DNA from: UBA1081 sp964495345
Lineage (GTDB): Bacteria; Bacillota; Clostridia; Oscillospirales; Acutalibacteraceae
Reading direction: 5' to 3'
NCBI GenBank assembly: GCA_964495345.1
Contig: CAZBVV010000039.1
Span: 1 to 14,861, forward strand
Length of the DNA: 14,861 bases
Below are positions 1-7,224 of this stretch, in pieces (position 1 is the first letter of the stretch; the number at the start of each line of letters is the position of its first letter). Position numbers and translations under genes: made by a program. The notes under the pieces were generated by a model that was not told where the DNA came from, searched no databases, and saw only the letters and a program-made list of their open reading frames with translations.

Positions 1-68
1 ATAAGAGTATAACACATATTCTGTATATATTCAACATTCTTTTTTATTGTCATGTAAATATTAATATG

Positions 69-1259
69 TCAAAAAGAGGTATTTTTCTTTTTGTTTACAA
101 CCAGTATTATCACAGTCAATACAATAAAAAGTACTGATGAAACAAAAAATATTGGTTCATACTTTGTTGATAGTGTTACACGGTGAAGCTCCAATGCAAA
201 GACAATATATCTGAAATTAAAAAATACAGGAATTGAAGACAGTAATAATGCTGTTAAAACACCTGAAATCACATTACCGAAACGGTATGCAATAATTGCC
301 GTAATCAATACGGCTGCTATTGAGCAAATAAACTGTCCGAACAGCAATCCCATATAAATCTGAATTAAAGAAAATCCTGAATAAAATTTGTTAAAATTCG
401 CGCCGTTGTTGATTAATATTAAGGAATCAACAGGCGAATTATAATATCTCTGTATGTCCCATATACCAAAAAACAGCAACGAAATACATACACCAACACC
501 TATTGTAATAATCAGTGAAATAATTATTGCAAACAATTTATTTCTGTATGCTGCACGACCTGTTTTTGATGAATATTCAAACACCTCAATATTGCTTTGT
601 TTTTCCTTGATTATGTACGGAACAATAATAAAAAATGAAGATATTGTTGCCCATAATACTATAAATATATTTTCAGAAATTCCCGAAACCACAGCCGAAC
701 TCATTATGTGATAAGACTTATCCTCAATGTCATCATTCATCATCAGATTTTCGACATAGTTGATTGTACTTTGAAGTGCCTGTACAAAATAAATCGGATA
801 ATCGGTTCCGTCAAGTTTTCGCACTCCGTTTGTACATTCCCAGATATATTGCTGCTCTTCATCTGTTAAAGGCGGTTCTTCTTCATAGATTGTATAAAGT
901 GTAAAATCATCATTGAGCCTGATGCCGTAGTAGTTTAAAATTTCATCATTTTCTACGGCAAATTTTAATTGCTGTGCAAACACTTCAAGTTGTTCTTTCA
1001 ACAAAGGTAATTCATCTGCATCAACGGTTTCCCCGTATCTTTCCAGAAGCATATCATTGTATTTCAAATCAACCGAATAATGCGATAAATCAAGCGGAAT
1101 TTGTTCAGGATAGTTTTCTGTATCATATTGGTTGTACAGAGATATATTTTCTCTGATTGTGCCGGGAAAAACAATGTTAAGAAAAAGAAATACAACAATA
1201 CCGACAATTACAGCTTTAAAGTCAAATATCTTTTTTATCTCATAAAAAAGTATTTTCAT
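69..1259 (-). CDS. ABC-2-type permease-like membrane protein, fourth permease of the operon
   Basis: Probably a membrane subunit of the ABC transporter encoded upstream. The 396-residue protein has TM1 at about 16-33, an external domain of about 160 residues, then five TMs near 197-216, 241-264, 299-324, 329-349 and 370-388, and a short Lys-rich tail. The motif EYSSKTGR (228-235) follows TM2 and LERYGETVDADE (72-83) lies in the external domain; both recur in the two preceding genes, so these are paralogs. This copy is the most diverged: its external domain lacks the NEYCK segment found in the other two. A GTG at 1268 could extend the frame by three residues, but it sits right against the GAGGAA ribosome binding site. 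The ATG at 1259 begins MKILFYEIKK exactly like its neighbour and is preferred. The gap to the upstream gene is 14 bp. No clear terminator is visible in positions 1-68. The substrate is unknown. Confidence 0.85.
   Translation of the reverse strand: MKILFYEIKKIFDFKAVIVGIVVFLFLNIVFPGTIRENISLYNQYDTENYPEQIPLDLSHYSVDLKYNDMLLERYGETVDADELPLLKEQLEVFAQQLKFAVENDEILNYYGIRLNDDFTLYTIYEEEPPLTDEEQQYIWECTNGVRKLDGTDYPIYFVQALQSTINYVENLMMNDDIEDKSYHIMSSAVVSGISENIFIVLWATISSFFIIVPYIIKEKQSNIEVFEYSSKTGRAAYRNKLFAIIISLIITIGVGVCISLLFFGIWDIQRYYNSPVDSLILINNGANFNKFYSGFSLIQIYMGLLFGQFICSIAAVLITAIIAYRFGNVISGVLTALLLSSIPVFFNFRYIVFALELHRVTLSTKYEPIFFVSSVLFIVLTVIILVVNKKKNTSF
1225..1259 (-). repeat. 35-bp direct repeat, copy 1 (5' end of fourth permease gene)
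   Basis: Identical base for base to 2457-2491, the first 35 bases of the third permease gene, encoding MKILFYEIKKIF in both. The identity stops sharply after this, and the rest of the genes differ widely at both DNA and protein level. This points to recent gene conversion or to a duplication junction at the gene start. Confidence 0.9.
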
Positions 1260-1273
1260 ATTTTTCACTTCCT

Positions 1274-2491
1274 CTAAACAGACTTTTTCCTCTGTTTGAA
1301 ATAGTCAAACAGTACAGCAGTAAAACTTAATACAGCGATTACGATTGCTACAAAAACTCCTTCATTTGGAAAAAATAGCTTTGAGCTAAGCGGATAAACA
1401 GGCTGCGAAATATATCTTTTTGCCAATAACCAAGGAACGGCAAACAACGGCAAACAAGCTGCAAGTGCAGTAATGGGATTACGGCATTTTGAACATATTA
1501 TATTAACAAATACACACAGGCAAACGCCAACAACAAGAGTCAATACGCACATATCTGACAGAAGATTTTTAACGGATATGCCCAAATAATAAACATCTGA
1601 ATCCGAATATGCTCTGTTATGAAGATAATATGTATCAAGCATTGTTGAATCATATTTTGCCACACCGAGATAATTGTAATAAAGCATTGCAACGCCAATA
1701 AACAAAGCTATCATCACAGCCGAAGATATTATCACCGCCGCTGTTTTGTAAAAATATATATTTCTGCCTGTTTTTGATGAATACTGCATTTTTTTAACAT
1801 TACTGCGTTTTTCAGTTATACCGTAAGGAATAATCATTATCATTACACAAATTACTGCAACAAAAAGCAGTTGATACATATCGTATCCTATTACATAGCA
1901 TAAATCTGAATTATAAACATAATAGGTATAATTATCACCGTATTGAGCAAGACTTTTTTCCAGATTTGCCGCTTTGTCAAGCAGAAAACCGCTTATTGGA
2001 GGGTAATAAACCTCACCATCGTATGAGAATCCCATAGAATACGCCTTGTCAAAGAACTCTGAATATTCATCGGTCTTTATCTGTTCAAGCACATAACCGT
2101 TTTCATCAAATGTATAATATTCCTCACCCAATATGCCGGGAGCATAATTAAGCTCATGGGCAGTTGTTACACCGAATTTTTTACAGTATTCATTTGCACT
2201 TACCGCCTTATCAAGGTTGCTTTCATACCCTTGCTGATACTCTAAAAAGTCGTAAATCTCATTTCCCTCAACCGAATATCCGTAATGCTCAAGCATATAA
2301 TCAGCAATAACAACCTCTGCAAACTGTGCAAAATCCGCACAGTCATCCGCACTTTCGGGATTAAAACTGTTTTTCTTCGATTGTGCATTTATAAATACAC
2401 CCGTAACACTTACCCCAAGATACACCGCAAACATAATAATCAGGACTGACGGACGGAATATCTTTTTTATCTCATAAAAAAGTATTTTCAT
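1274..2491 (-). CDS. ABC-2-type permease-like membrane protein, third permease of the operon
   Basis: A 405-residue membrane protein with TM1 at about 15-33, an external domain to about 200, and TMs near 207-224, 250-273, 311-334, 340-357 and 378-396. After TM2 comes an ITEKRSN stretch and the shared motif QYSSKTGR (236-243), on the cytoplasmic side if the N-terminus is inside; a role in coupling to the ATPase is my inference. The external domain carries LEHYGYSVEGNE (67-78) and NEYCK (100-104), nearly matching the gene upstream (2502-3686), so these two are the closest pair. The ATG at 2491 follows AGGAG by about seven bases and the upstream gene ends 10 bp earlier. The first 35 coding bases are identical to those of the downstream paralog, suggesting recent duplication or gene conversion. 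The transported compound cannot be deduced. Confidence 0.87.
   Translation of the reverse strand: MKILFYEIKKIFRPSVLIIMFAVYLGVSVTGVFINAQSKKNSFNPESADDCADFAQFAEVVIADYMLEHYGYSVEGNEIYDFLEYQQGYESNLDKAVSANEYCKKFGVTTAHELNYAPGILGEEYYTFDENGYVLEQIKTDEYSEFFDKAYSMGFSYDGEVYYPPISGFLLDKAANLEKSLAQYGDNYTYYVYNSDLCYVIGYDMYQLLFVAVICVMIMIIPYGITEKRSNVKKMQYSSKTGRNIYFYKTAAVIISSAVMIALFIGVAMLYYNYLGVAKYDSTMLDTYYLHNRAYSDSDVYYLGISVKNLLSDMCVLTLVVGVCLCVFVNIICSKCRNPITALAACLPLFAVPWLLAKRYISQPVYPLSSKLFFPNEGVFVAIVIAVLSFTAVLFDYFKQRKKSV
2457..2491 (-). repeat. 35-bp direct repeat, copy 2 (5' end of third permease gene)
   Basis: Partner of the exact repeat at 1225-1259. The second permease gene (start 3686) has only a loosely similar sequence at the corresponding place, so the identity is specific to these two copies. 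Confidence 0.9.
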
Positions 2492-2501
2492 GTTACCACT
2501 C

Positions 2502-3686
2502 CTAAAATGACTTTTTCTTTTGTCTCAAACTGTCAATCAACAATGCTATCGCATACAAAACCACGATCACAGTCAGAGCAACAAGTCCCTCACCCTTAAA
2601 CAGCAAAACATTGGTTACGGGATAAACACAATCCGAAAGGTATCTTACAATACAAAAATACATTACACCGAAAACAGGCAAACAAGCCACTGATGCGGTT
2701 ATCGGATTTCTTAATTTTTCGCATATGATATGAACAAAAGCACAAAGAATGATTCCGAGAATGAAAACAGTCAAGCTGAAAACGACCCGCAGATTTTTTA
2801 TGGTTATCCCCGAATATACACAGTCCTGTGCATAGGCTGATTCAAGCTGCATAAGAAAAAATGAATCCATTACCGTATCATCATATCTTTCTATGCCCAG
2901 ACATTGATAAAAAGTCAAAGCAACTGCGATTCCGATAACCATTAAAAATGCCGAAGACAGAAGCACCGCCGCAGTTTTGTAAAGATAAAGTTTTCTTCCG
3001 ATTTTTGAAGAATACTGAAGAGCTGCGATGTTGCTCCTTTTGTCTCTGATACCGTAAGGTAAAATCGCAATCATCGCACAGGTCACGGATATAATATAAT
3101 ATGTAACCATTTCTTTGCTCAATGTATATATAACTTCGCTGTTATATACATGAAATACAAAATCTTCCCCAAAGCTGTCTATACCTGCGTTGATCTCATC
3201 AACAGTCATCTGCAAATAAGCCACAAGAGCAGGTAAATAATAATTCCCTTCATATTCAAAATATCTTCCGCTTGTGTTTTCAAAAAAGGCGGCAATTTTG
3301 CTGTTATCGTTATTTCTCAGCGTTTCCCAGTTTTCGTTTATCTCTTTGTCACTTGTTATGCCGAGCATTTTGCAATATTCATTCCGGGCTATTGCCTTAT
3401 CAAGATTTATTTCATACTCTTTTGCGTATTCAATAAAATCATTTAATTCATCGCCCTCTACAGTCAAGCCGTATTTCTCCAACATAATGTCGGACATAAT
3501 AACGCTGATATTACGGGTTTCGAGTTCATCCGCAGACCAACTGCCGGAACCGTTGAACAGAGTATTTTTGTCGGGTATATATGTAAAAAATCCGAAAATG
3601 ACAGCTGCTGAAAAATACAAAATCAAAAATATAAAAACCACAGACGGTCTGAGTATTTTTTTTATTTCCTGCAACAATATTTTCAT
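2502..3686 (-). CDS. ABC-2-type permease-like membrane protein, second permease of the operon
   Basis: A 394-residue membrane protein of the same design as its neighbours: TM1 at about 15-34, an external domain, and TMs near 195-211, 237-260, 300-322, 329-347 and 368-386. Shared motifs are QYSSKIGR (224-231) after TM2, LEKYGLTVEGDE (69-80) in the external domain, and RNPITA before TM5, which is also in the third permease. The frame stays open upstream to a TTG at 3713, but that extension runs through the AAGGAG sequence and would overlap the preceding gene. The ATG at 3686 gives MKILLQEIKK, which aligns with the paralog starts. The spacing from AGGAG to this ATG is long (about 13 bases), so translation may depend on coupling to the upstream gene, which ends 7 bp before. 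It is probably a membrane subunit served by the ATPase at 4923-5789. Confidence 0.86.
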   Translation of the reverse strand: MKILLQEIKKILRPSVVFIFLILYFSAAVIFGFFTYIPDKNTLFNGSGSWSADELETRNISVIMSDIMLEKYGLTVEGDELNDFIEYAKEYEINLDKAIARNEYCKMLGITSDKEINENWETLRNNDNSKIAAFFENTSGRYFEYEGNYYLPALVAYLQMTVDEINAGIDSFGEDFVFHVYNSEVIYTLSKEMVTYYIISVTCAMIAILPYGIRDKRSNIAALQYSSKIGRKLYLYKTAAVLLSSAFLMVIGIAVALTFYQCLGIERYDDTVMDSFFLMQLESAYAQDCVYSGITIKNLRVVFSLTVFILGIILCAFVHIICEKLRNPITASVACLPVFGVMYFCIVRYLSDCVYPVTNVLLFKGEGLVALTVIVVLYAIALLIDSLRQKKKSF

Positions 3687-3693
3687 ATTCTGT

Positions 3694-4926
3694 CTACAAC
3701 TCCTTTCTTGCAAAAAACCTTTCCGACAGTTTTCCGAACAATAAGCATATCAATATCCACAGAAACACCGTAAACAGTTCAAAAAACGGAATTGATGTGT
3801 CTGTTACGCAAAAGAGTGATGAAGAAACTATCTGCGGTATTTTATTCTCTATGCTGAAATTCATAATCAGTCCTATGGGTGATGCGGTCAGCAATTTATC
3901 AAAAAGGCTTACATACTCGCTGTACATTCCGTTTGTTGCAAGCAGACACACCGCCTGCAAAAGTACAAATCCGCCGATTGCACCGAAAGGATTTTTTATA
4001 AATCCGCATACACAAGATGTCAATGCAGATGCAATAAGAGATAACACAAGTCCCGTGAGCAGACATATACAGATAAGCTCAGAATAATTCAAATCAAGAA
4101 CGGTAAACACCGAGCCGTACATACTTGAGCTTACGGGAACGAACAAAAACTCCTTCAAATCGTTCATTATAAAGAAAACACTTATTGTAAAAATGCACAG
4201 CACACCATATACAGCCGCAGTCGTTATAAGAGAAGCTGACAGCTTATCCCTTTGCACTTTTCTGCCACGTTTTGCACAATAAACAAGAAAATGTGTACCC
4301 TCCGCCATTTCATAAGTACAGCTTCGCACGGTGATAAACATTGCAAAAAACATCATTTCAATAATCAGCACACAAATCACATTGCCGAACATCTTTGAAT
4401 GCATATCAACAGCATATGAGGGTGCAAAGCACTCTGTCAAAAAATCATTATCAAACACAACAACCGCTTCAACACCGTACAGAAACTTCAGCAATTTATT
4501 ATCAGTTGATACATATTTTTCAAGCAAAAAAGTTCCTGCCGATACCATTCTGTCATTTTGCAAAGCTTGTGTGCCGTCATTAATAAGCAACTCTATGATG
4601 CTTAGCTTGTACTCATAATCCCGTACACCGGTTACATAGTGATCTCTCTCTATGCCGCCGGATTTTTCTATATCCTGTGCCGCAAGAGGAGCATATGCCC
4701 TTAACTTTTCAAGCTCTTCATCATATAATTTTTGAAGCTTCTCTAAAGAATCCTCATTAATCTCCACTCCTGATTTTGCCGCAATATCACTTATCACTTC
4801 CAATTTTTCAGCGTAATATGATTCGCTGTATATAACAAAAAAATTAAGTATAAAGCAAAATACAAGTAAAAGCAGCAACATTTTTGAACAAAGAAGCTTC
4901 TTTAATTCAAAACGCAGAATGTTCAT
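3694..4926 (-). CDS. ABC-2-type transporter permease, first permease of the operon
   Basis: A 410-residue membrane protein directly after the ABC ATPase and therefore its most likely core permease. TM1 is at about 15-33, followed by an external domain rich in Glu/Lys helix (about 34-180), then TMs near 183-200, 230-253, 283-308, 314-330 and 384-399. A diverged form of the family motif, VYCAKRGR (215-222), follows TM2. It is the most distant of the four paralogs and lacks the LExYG external motif. The ATG at 4926 overlaps the TGA of the ATPase by 4 bp (ATGA), with GGAGAGG just upstream inside the ATPase gene. This start is preferred over an open-frame extension to 4950, which would add eight residues without a ribosome binding site. 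The four-base overlap implies coupled translation and a stoichiometric complex. Substrate unknown. Confidence 0.9.
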   Translation of the reverse strand: MNILRFELKKLLCSKMLLLLLVFCFILNFFVIYSESYYAEKLEVISDIAAKSGVEINEDSLEKLQKLYDEELEKLRAYAPLAAQDIEKSGGIERDHYVTGVRDYEYKLSIIELLINDGTQALQNDRMVSAGTFLLEKYVSTDNKLLKFLYGVEAVVVFDNDFLTECFAPSYAVDMHSKMFGNVICVLIIEMMFFAMFITVRSCTYEMAEGTHFLVYCAKRGRKVQRDKLSASLITTAAVYGVLCIFTISVFFIMNDLKEFLFVPVSSSMYGSVFTVLDLNYSELICICLLTGLVLSLIASALTSCVCGFIKNPFGAIGGFVLLQAVCLLATNGMYSEYVSLFDKLLTASPIGLIMNFSIENKIPQIVSSSLFCVTDTSIPFFELFTVFLWILICLLFGKLSERFFARKEL

Positions 4927-5789
4927 ATTACATCCTCTCCGTAAATCCAAAGGAACACATCCTCAAGACCGGGATAAACTTTTTCTGCCCCCTCTTCTTC
5001 ACCGTTTTCACTTATAAATCTGACTGTTACGGTGTTATGCTCAATTTTTTGGGAGAGGATACGATGATTTTTTTCAAAATCAGTAATCTCACGCTCGTTT
5101 AAGGTCATTTCAAATACTTTACCGTCAAGCAAATCACAAATATTTTTAACAGTATCGTTATAAAGAATTTTATGGTCTTTAATCATAACTATTTTGTTTG
5201 CAATACTCTCAACATCAGACACAATATGTGTAGACAGCAGAACAATTCTGTCCCTTGAAAGTGATGCAATAATGTTTCTGAAACGCACTCTTTCTTTCGG
5301 GTCAAGTCCCGCCGTAGGCTCGTCAAGCATAAGTATTTTCGGGTCATTGAGTAGTGCCTGTGCTATACCTACTCGCTGAAGCATACCGCCTGAAAACTTA
5401 CGCATTTTTTTATTTGCACTGTCTGTAAGTGAAACTGTTTCAAGCAGTTCGTCAATCCTCTTGTTACTTTCCTTTTTATCAAGTCCTTTGAGTGCAGCAA
5501 GATATTTAAGATACTGTTTAGGCGTCTTATCCCTGTAATAGCCGAATTGCTGTGGCAAATAACCAATCACTTCACGGTATTTTTCGTCAAGCTTTAAAAT
5601 ATCGTCACCGCAGTAGCTTATTTTTCCCGATGTTGGAAAAGAGAGCGTTGCAAGCATTTTCATAAGCGTTGTTTTGCCTGCTCCGTTGGGTGCAATAAGT
5701 CCGTATACACCGTTTTCAAACTCCAGCGAAACATCATCAAGCACCGTAAAATTACCGAATTTTTTTGTTACATTTTCAACCGTTAACAT
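4923..5789 (-). CDS. ABC transporter ATP-binding protein
   Basis: A cytoplasmic nucleotide-binding subunit that hydrolyses ATP to drive the adjacent permeases. All expected motifs are present in the 288-residue protein: Walker A APNGAGKTT (33-41, with Ala for the first Gly of the consensus), Q-loop LPQQFGYY (78-85), signature SGGMLQR (133-139), Walker B ILMLDEP (152-158) followed by a D-loop GLDP, and switch His in STHIV (186-190). The last 70 or so residues form a C-terminal extension typical of single-domain ABC ATPases that serve ABC-2 permeases. The frame is open to 5822, but AAGGAGGA lies six bases before the ATG at 5789 and fixes the start. It overlaps the preceding membrane-protein gene by 14 bp and the following permease by 4 bp. 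Drug, peptide or lipid export are all possible; no specific substrate is supported. Confidence 0.96.
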   Translation of the reverse strand: MLTVENVTKKFGNFTVLDDVSLEFENGVYGLIAPNGAGKTTLMKMLATLSFPTSGKISYCGDDILKLDEKYREVIGYLPQQFGYYRDKTPKQYLKYLAALKGLDKKESNKRIDELLETVSLTDSANKKMRKFSGGMLQRVGIAQALLNDPKILMLDEPTAGLDPKERVRFRNIIASLSRDRIVLLSTHIVSDVESIANKIVMIKDHKILYNDTVKNICDLLDGKVFEMTLNEREITDFEKNHRILSQKIEHNTVTVRFISENGEEEGAEKVYPGLEDVFLWIYGEDVI

Positions 5790-6516
5790 ATATAGTCCTC
5801 CTTTTATCCGAAAGTGCCGCAAGACGGTTTACGTACACCGCCGCCGCTGTAATTGCAAAAATCACATAAATCCATGTGGGAATTTGCTGTAAAAACTTAC
5901 CGTAAAAATCCCCCAAGAAGCACCAAAGCATTCCGTTCAAAGCAATCCACACACTCAAAAGCACAACGGGAGCAAAAATACTGTTAAACTTAAGAACAGC
6001 AAAAATAAGTGCTAATGAAAACATAAACAGTGATGAAAGAGAAACACACAGCAGCGTAATATAGCTCAAATCGGTTTTCATGCAGATAAGCAGCACATAA
6101 ATCGCATCGGCAACAGCTCCCAACAAAGAAAACACAAACATTCTGTAAGCAAGAAGATGATTCACGGTATATTTGCAGGTCATTTTTACAGAATAAGTCA
6201 TTGATGTTTTTTCTTTGATATACGAGAGCAAAAACATTGTTATAAAAACACCCGGAGCTAACGCAAATGCCGCAATCACAGCTGAATTTTGTTTATTCGG
6301 TTCTAAAATTGCAGATGCCGATACACAAAGTAAAACAAAAACAACACCCGTAAGAAGCATCGCATCTCTTATGCCGTAAAACACATTTCCAAAGCCCAGT
6401 CCTTTTGTCATATCATGCATAAAAACAAAAAATCCGTGTTTTTTGATTTTTCCGTTTTCGCAGATATAATCAATACTTTCATTAATCTCAAAATTACTCG
6501 GATATTCAATGTTCAT
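5776..6516 (-). CDS. Six-TM membrane protein coupled to an ECF sigma factor
   Basis: I do not recognise the family. The 246-residue protein has a 50-residue polar N-terminus and six predicted TM helices near 52-70, 79-99, 124-146, 151-174, 178-200 and 214-230. The ATG at 6516 lies inside the last codons of the sigma-factor gene (11-bp overlap) with AAAGGAG eight bases upstream, so the two are translationally coupled. This position, directly after an ECF sigma gene, is the usual place for an anti-sigma factor, and the N-terminal segment could hold the sigma in the cytoplasm. However, no HxxxCxxC zinc anti-sigma motif is present, so that role is only inferred. The other reading is a further membrane subunit of the ABC transporter, since the ATPase gene follows with a 14-bp overlap. 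Confidence 0.8.
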   Translation of the reverse strand: MNIEYPSNFEINESIDYICENGKIKKHGFFVFMHDMTKGLGFGNVFYGIRDAMLLTGVVFVLLCVSASAILEPNKQNSAVIAAFALAPGVFITMFLLSYIKEKTSMTYSVKMTCKYTVNHLLAYRMFVFSLLGAVADAIYVLLICMKTDLSYITLLCVSLSSLFMFSLALIFAVLKFNSIFAPVVLLSVWIALNGMLWCFLGDFYGKFLQQIPTWIYVIFAITAAAVYVNRLAALSDKRRTIYVNG

Positions 6517-7060
6517 TTTTTAGCTCCTTTCGTAATTTACTTAAAACCGCATAATATTTTGTCCTGACCGTGTTTTCATTCAGATGCATTGTCTGCCCTA
6601 TTTCACGAAAAGTTAGTGACGAGAAAATTTTAAGACATACAATCTGTTGCAACTGTTTATCCTGTTGTAAAAGAATCTTCATTACATCTTTTGCGGTTTC
6701 CCGTGTTTCAACGGCTTCCGTTAAGTTATATTCATCCGCTATTTCAAGTGCGGAGATATCAAACGGTTCAAAAACAATCTTTTTACTGCGGTAATAATCG
6801 TACACCTTATTTGAAGCCACAGCATAAAGCCATGTTCTGAAGGATGCCTTTTTACTGTCAAATGTGTGAAGAGTATTCAGCACGGAAATAAAAATCTCTT
6901 GTGTAATATCCATTGAGTTTTCCTTTGAGGAGGTCTGACGGTACACATATGCATATATCTCCTTGTAATAAGACTTTATTAATTCATTTGCACTTTCTCT
7001 GTCACCTTTAAGAATGTTTTTCACAAGCTTTTTTTCCTGCAACTCATCCACCGTTTTCAC
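6506..7060 (-). CDS. ECF-type RNA polymerase sigma factor
   Basis: A sigma-70 family factor of the short, extracytoplasmic-function type (184 residues). Region 2 spans about 25-92 and includes the region 2.2 helix DITQEIF (51-57) and FRTWLYAVASNKVYDYYR (74-91), which recognises the -10 element. Region 4 spans about 128-180 and includes the helix-turn-helix LTFREIGQTMHLNENTVR (149-166) for -35 binding. Regions 1.1 and 3 are absent, as expected. It heads an operon with a coupled membrane protein and a multi-permease ABC transporter and probably controls that operon. The start is uncertain: GTG at 7060 has AGGTGA four bases upstream, while GTG at 7051 (three codons in) has GAGGTG six bases upstream; both are plausible. 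A possible ECF-type promoter motif lies just upstream. Confidence 0.95.
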   Translation of the reverse strand: MKTVDELQEKKLVKNILKGDRESANELIKSYYKEIYAYVYRQTSSKENSMDITQEIFISVLNTLHTFDSKKASFRTWLYAVASNKVYDYYRSKKIVFEPFDISALEIADEYNLTEAVETRETAKDVMKILLQQDKQLQQIVCLKIFSSLTFREIGQTMHLNENTVRTKYYAVLSKLRKELKNEH

Positions 7061-7090
7061 CTCTTCACCTATATATTCTTATTGAATCAC

Positions 7091-7101
7091 AAAAAAGTTT
7101 T
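7091..7101 (-). promoter_or_regulatory. Possible ECF-type -35 element ahead of the sigma gene
   Basis: On the minus strand this reads AAAACTTTTTT, similar to the AAC-containing -35 elements of many ECF promoters, about 30 bp before the sigma start. An AT-rich stretch (AAGAATATATA, near 7070-7080) sits about 17 bases downstream of the AAC and could be the -10, though no CGTC-like -10 is present. Autoregulation by the encoded sigma is an inference. AT-rich sequence makes chance matches likely. Confidence 0.3.
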
Positions 7102-7124
7102 AAAAAAACAAAAAATAATTACAA

Positions 7125-7163
7125 ATAAACAATAATTTAGCGTTCCGCTAAATTATTGTTTAT
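7125..7163. repeat. Perfect 18-bp inverted repeat with 3-nt loop
   Basis: Arms 7125-7142 and 7146-7163 are exact reverse complements around a TTC loop. The hairpin lies between the ceramidase terminator and the sigma gene. On the minus strand it is followed by TTTGTAATTATTTTTTG, so it could be a back-up terminator, although the stem is mostly A/T with a GCG/CGC apex. It could also be an operator or the start of a structured leader for the sigma operon. No copy of it was noticed elsewhere in the window. Confidence 0.85.
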
Positions 7164-7176
7164 CTTCGCTTTCCGC

Positions 7177-7207
7177 AAAAAAAGTCCGATATCAAATGAC
7201 ATCGGAC
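7177..7207 (-). terminator. Rho-independent terminator of the ceramidase-like gene
   Basis: Just downstream of the stop at 7225. The stem GTCCGAT/ATCGGAC (7201-7207 with 7184-7190) extends inward through a G.U pair and UCA/UGA, and is followed on the minus strand by seven T residues (7177-7183). Confidence 0.93.
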
Positions 7208-7224
7208 CTTAAATTTATTTTGTC

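Noticed and set aside
1225..2491. 35-bp repeats as insertion-sequence or recombination attachment sites
   Set aside because: Both copies are in-frame coding sequence at the same position of paralogous genes, with no transposase or integrase nearby.
3274..3744. Plus-strand open frame of 156 codons opposite the second permease
   Set aside because: It lies antisense to a gene with clear TM pattern, paralogs and ribosome binding site; its hydrophobic look is the mirror of the permease and no ribosome binding site of its own was seen.
7125..7163. Palindrome as a miniature transposable element
   Set aside because: It is only 39 bp, shows no flanking target-site duplication, and no second copy was noticed in the window.
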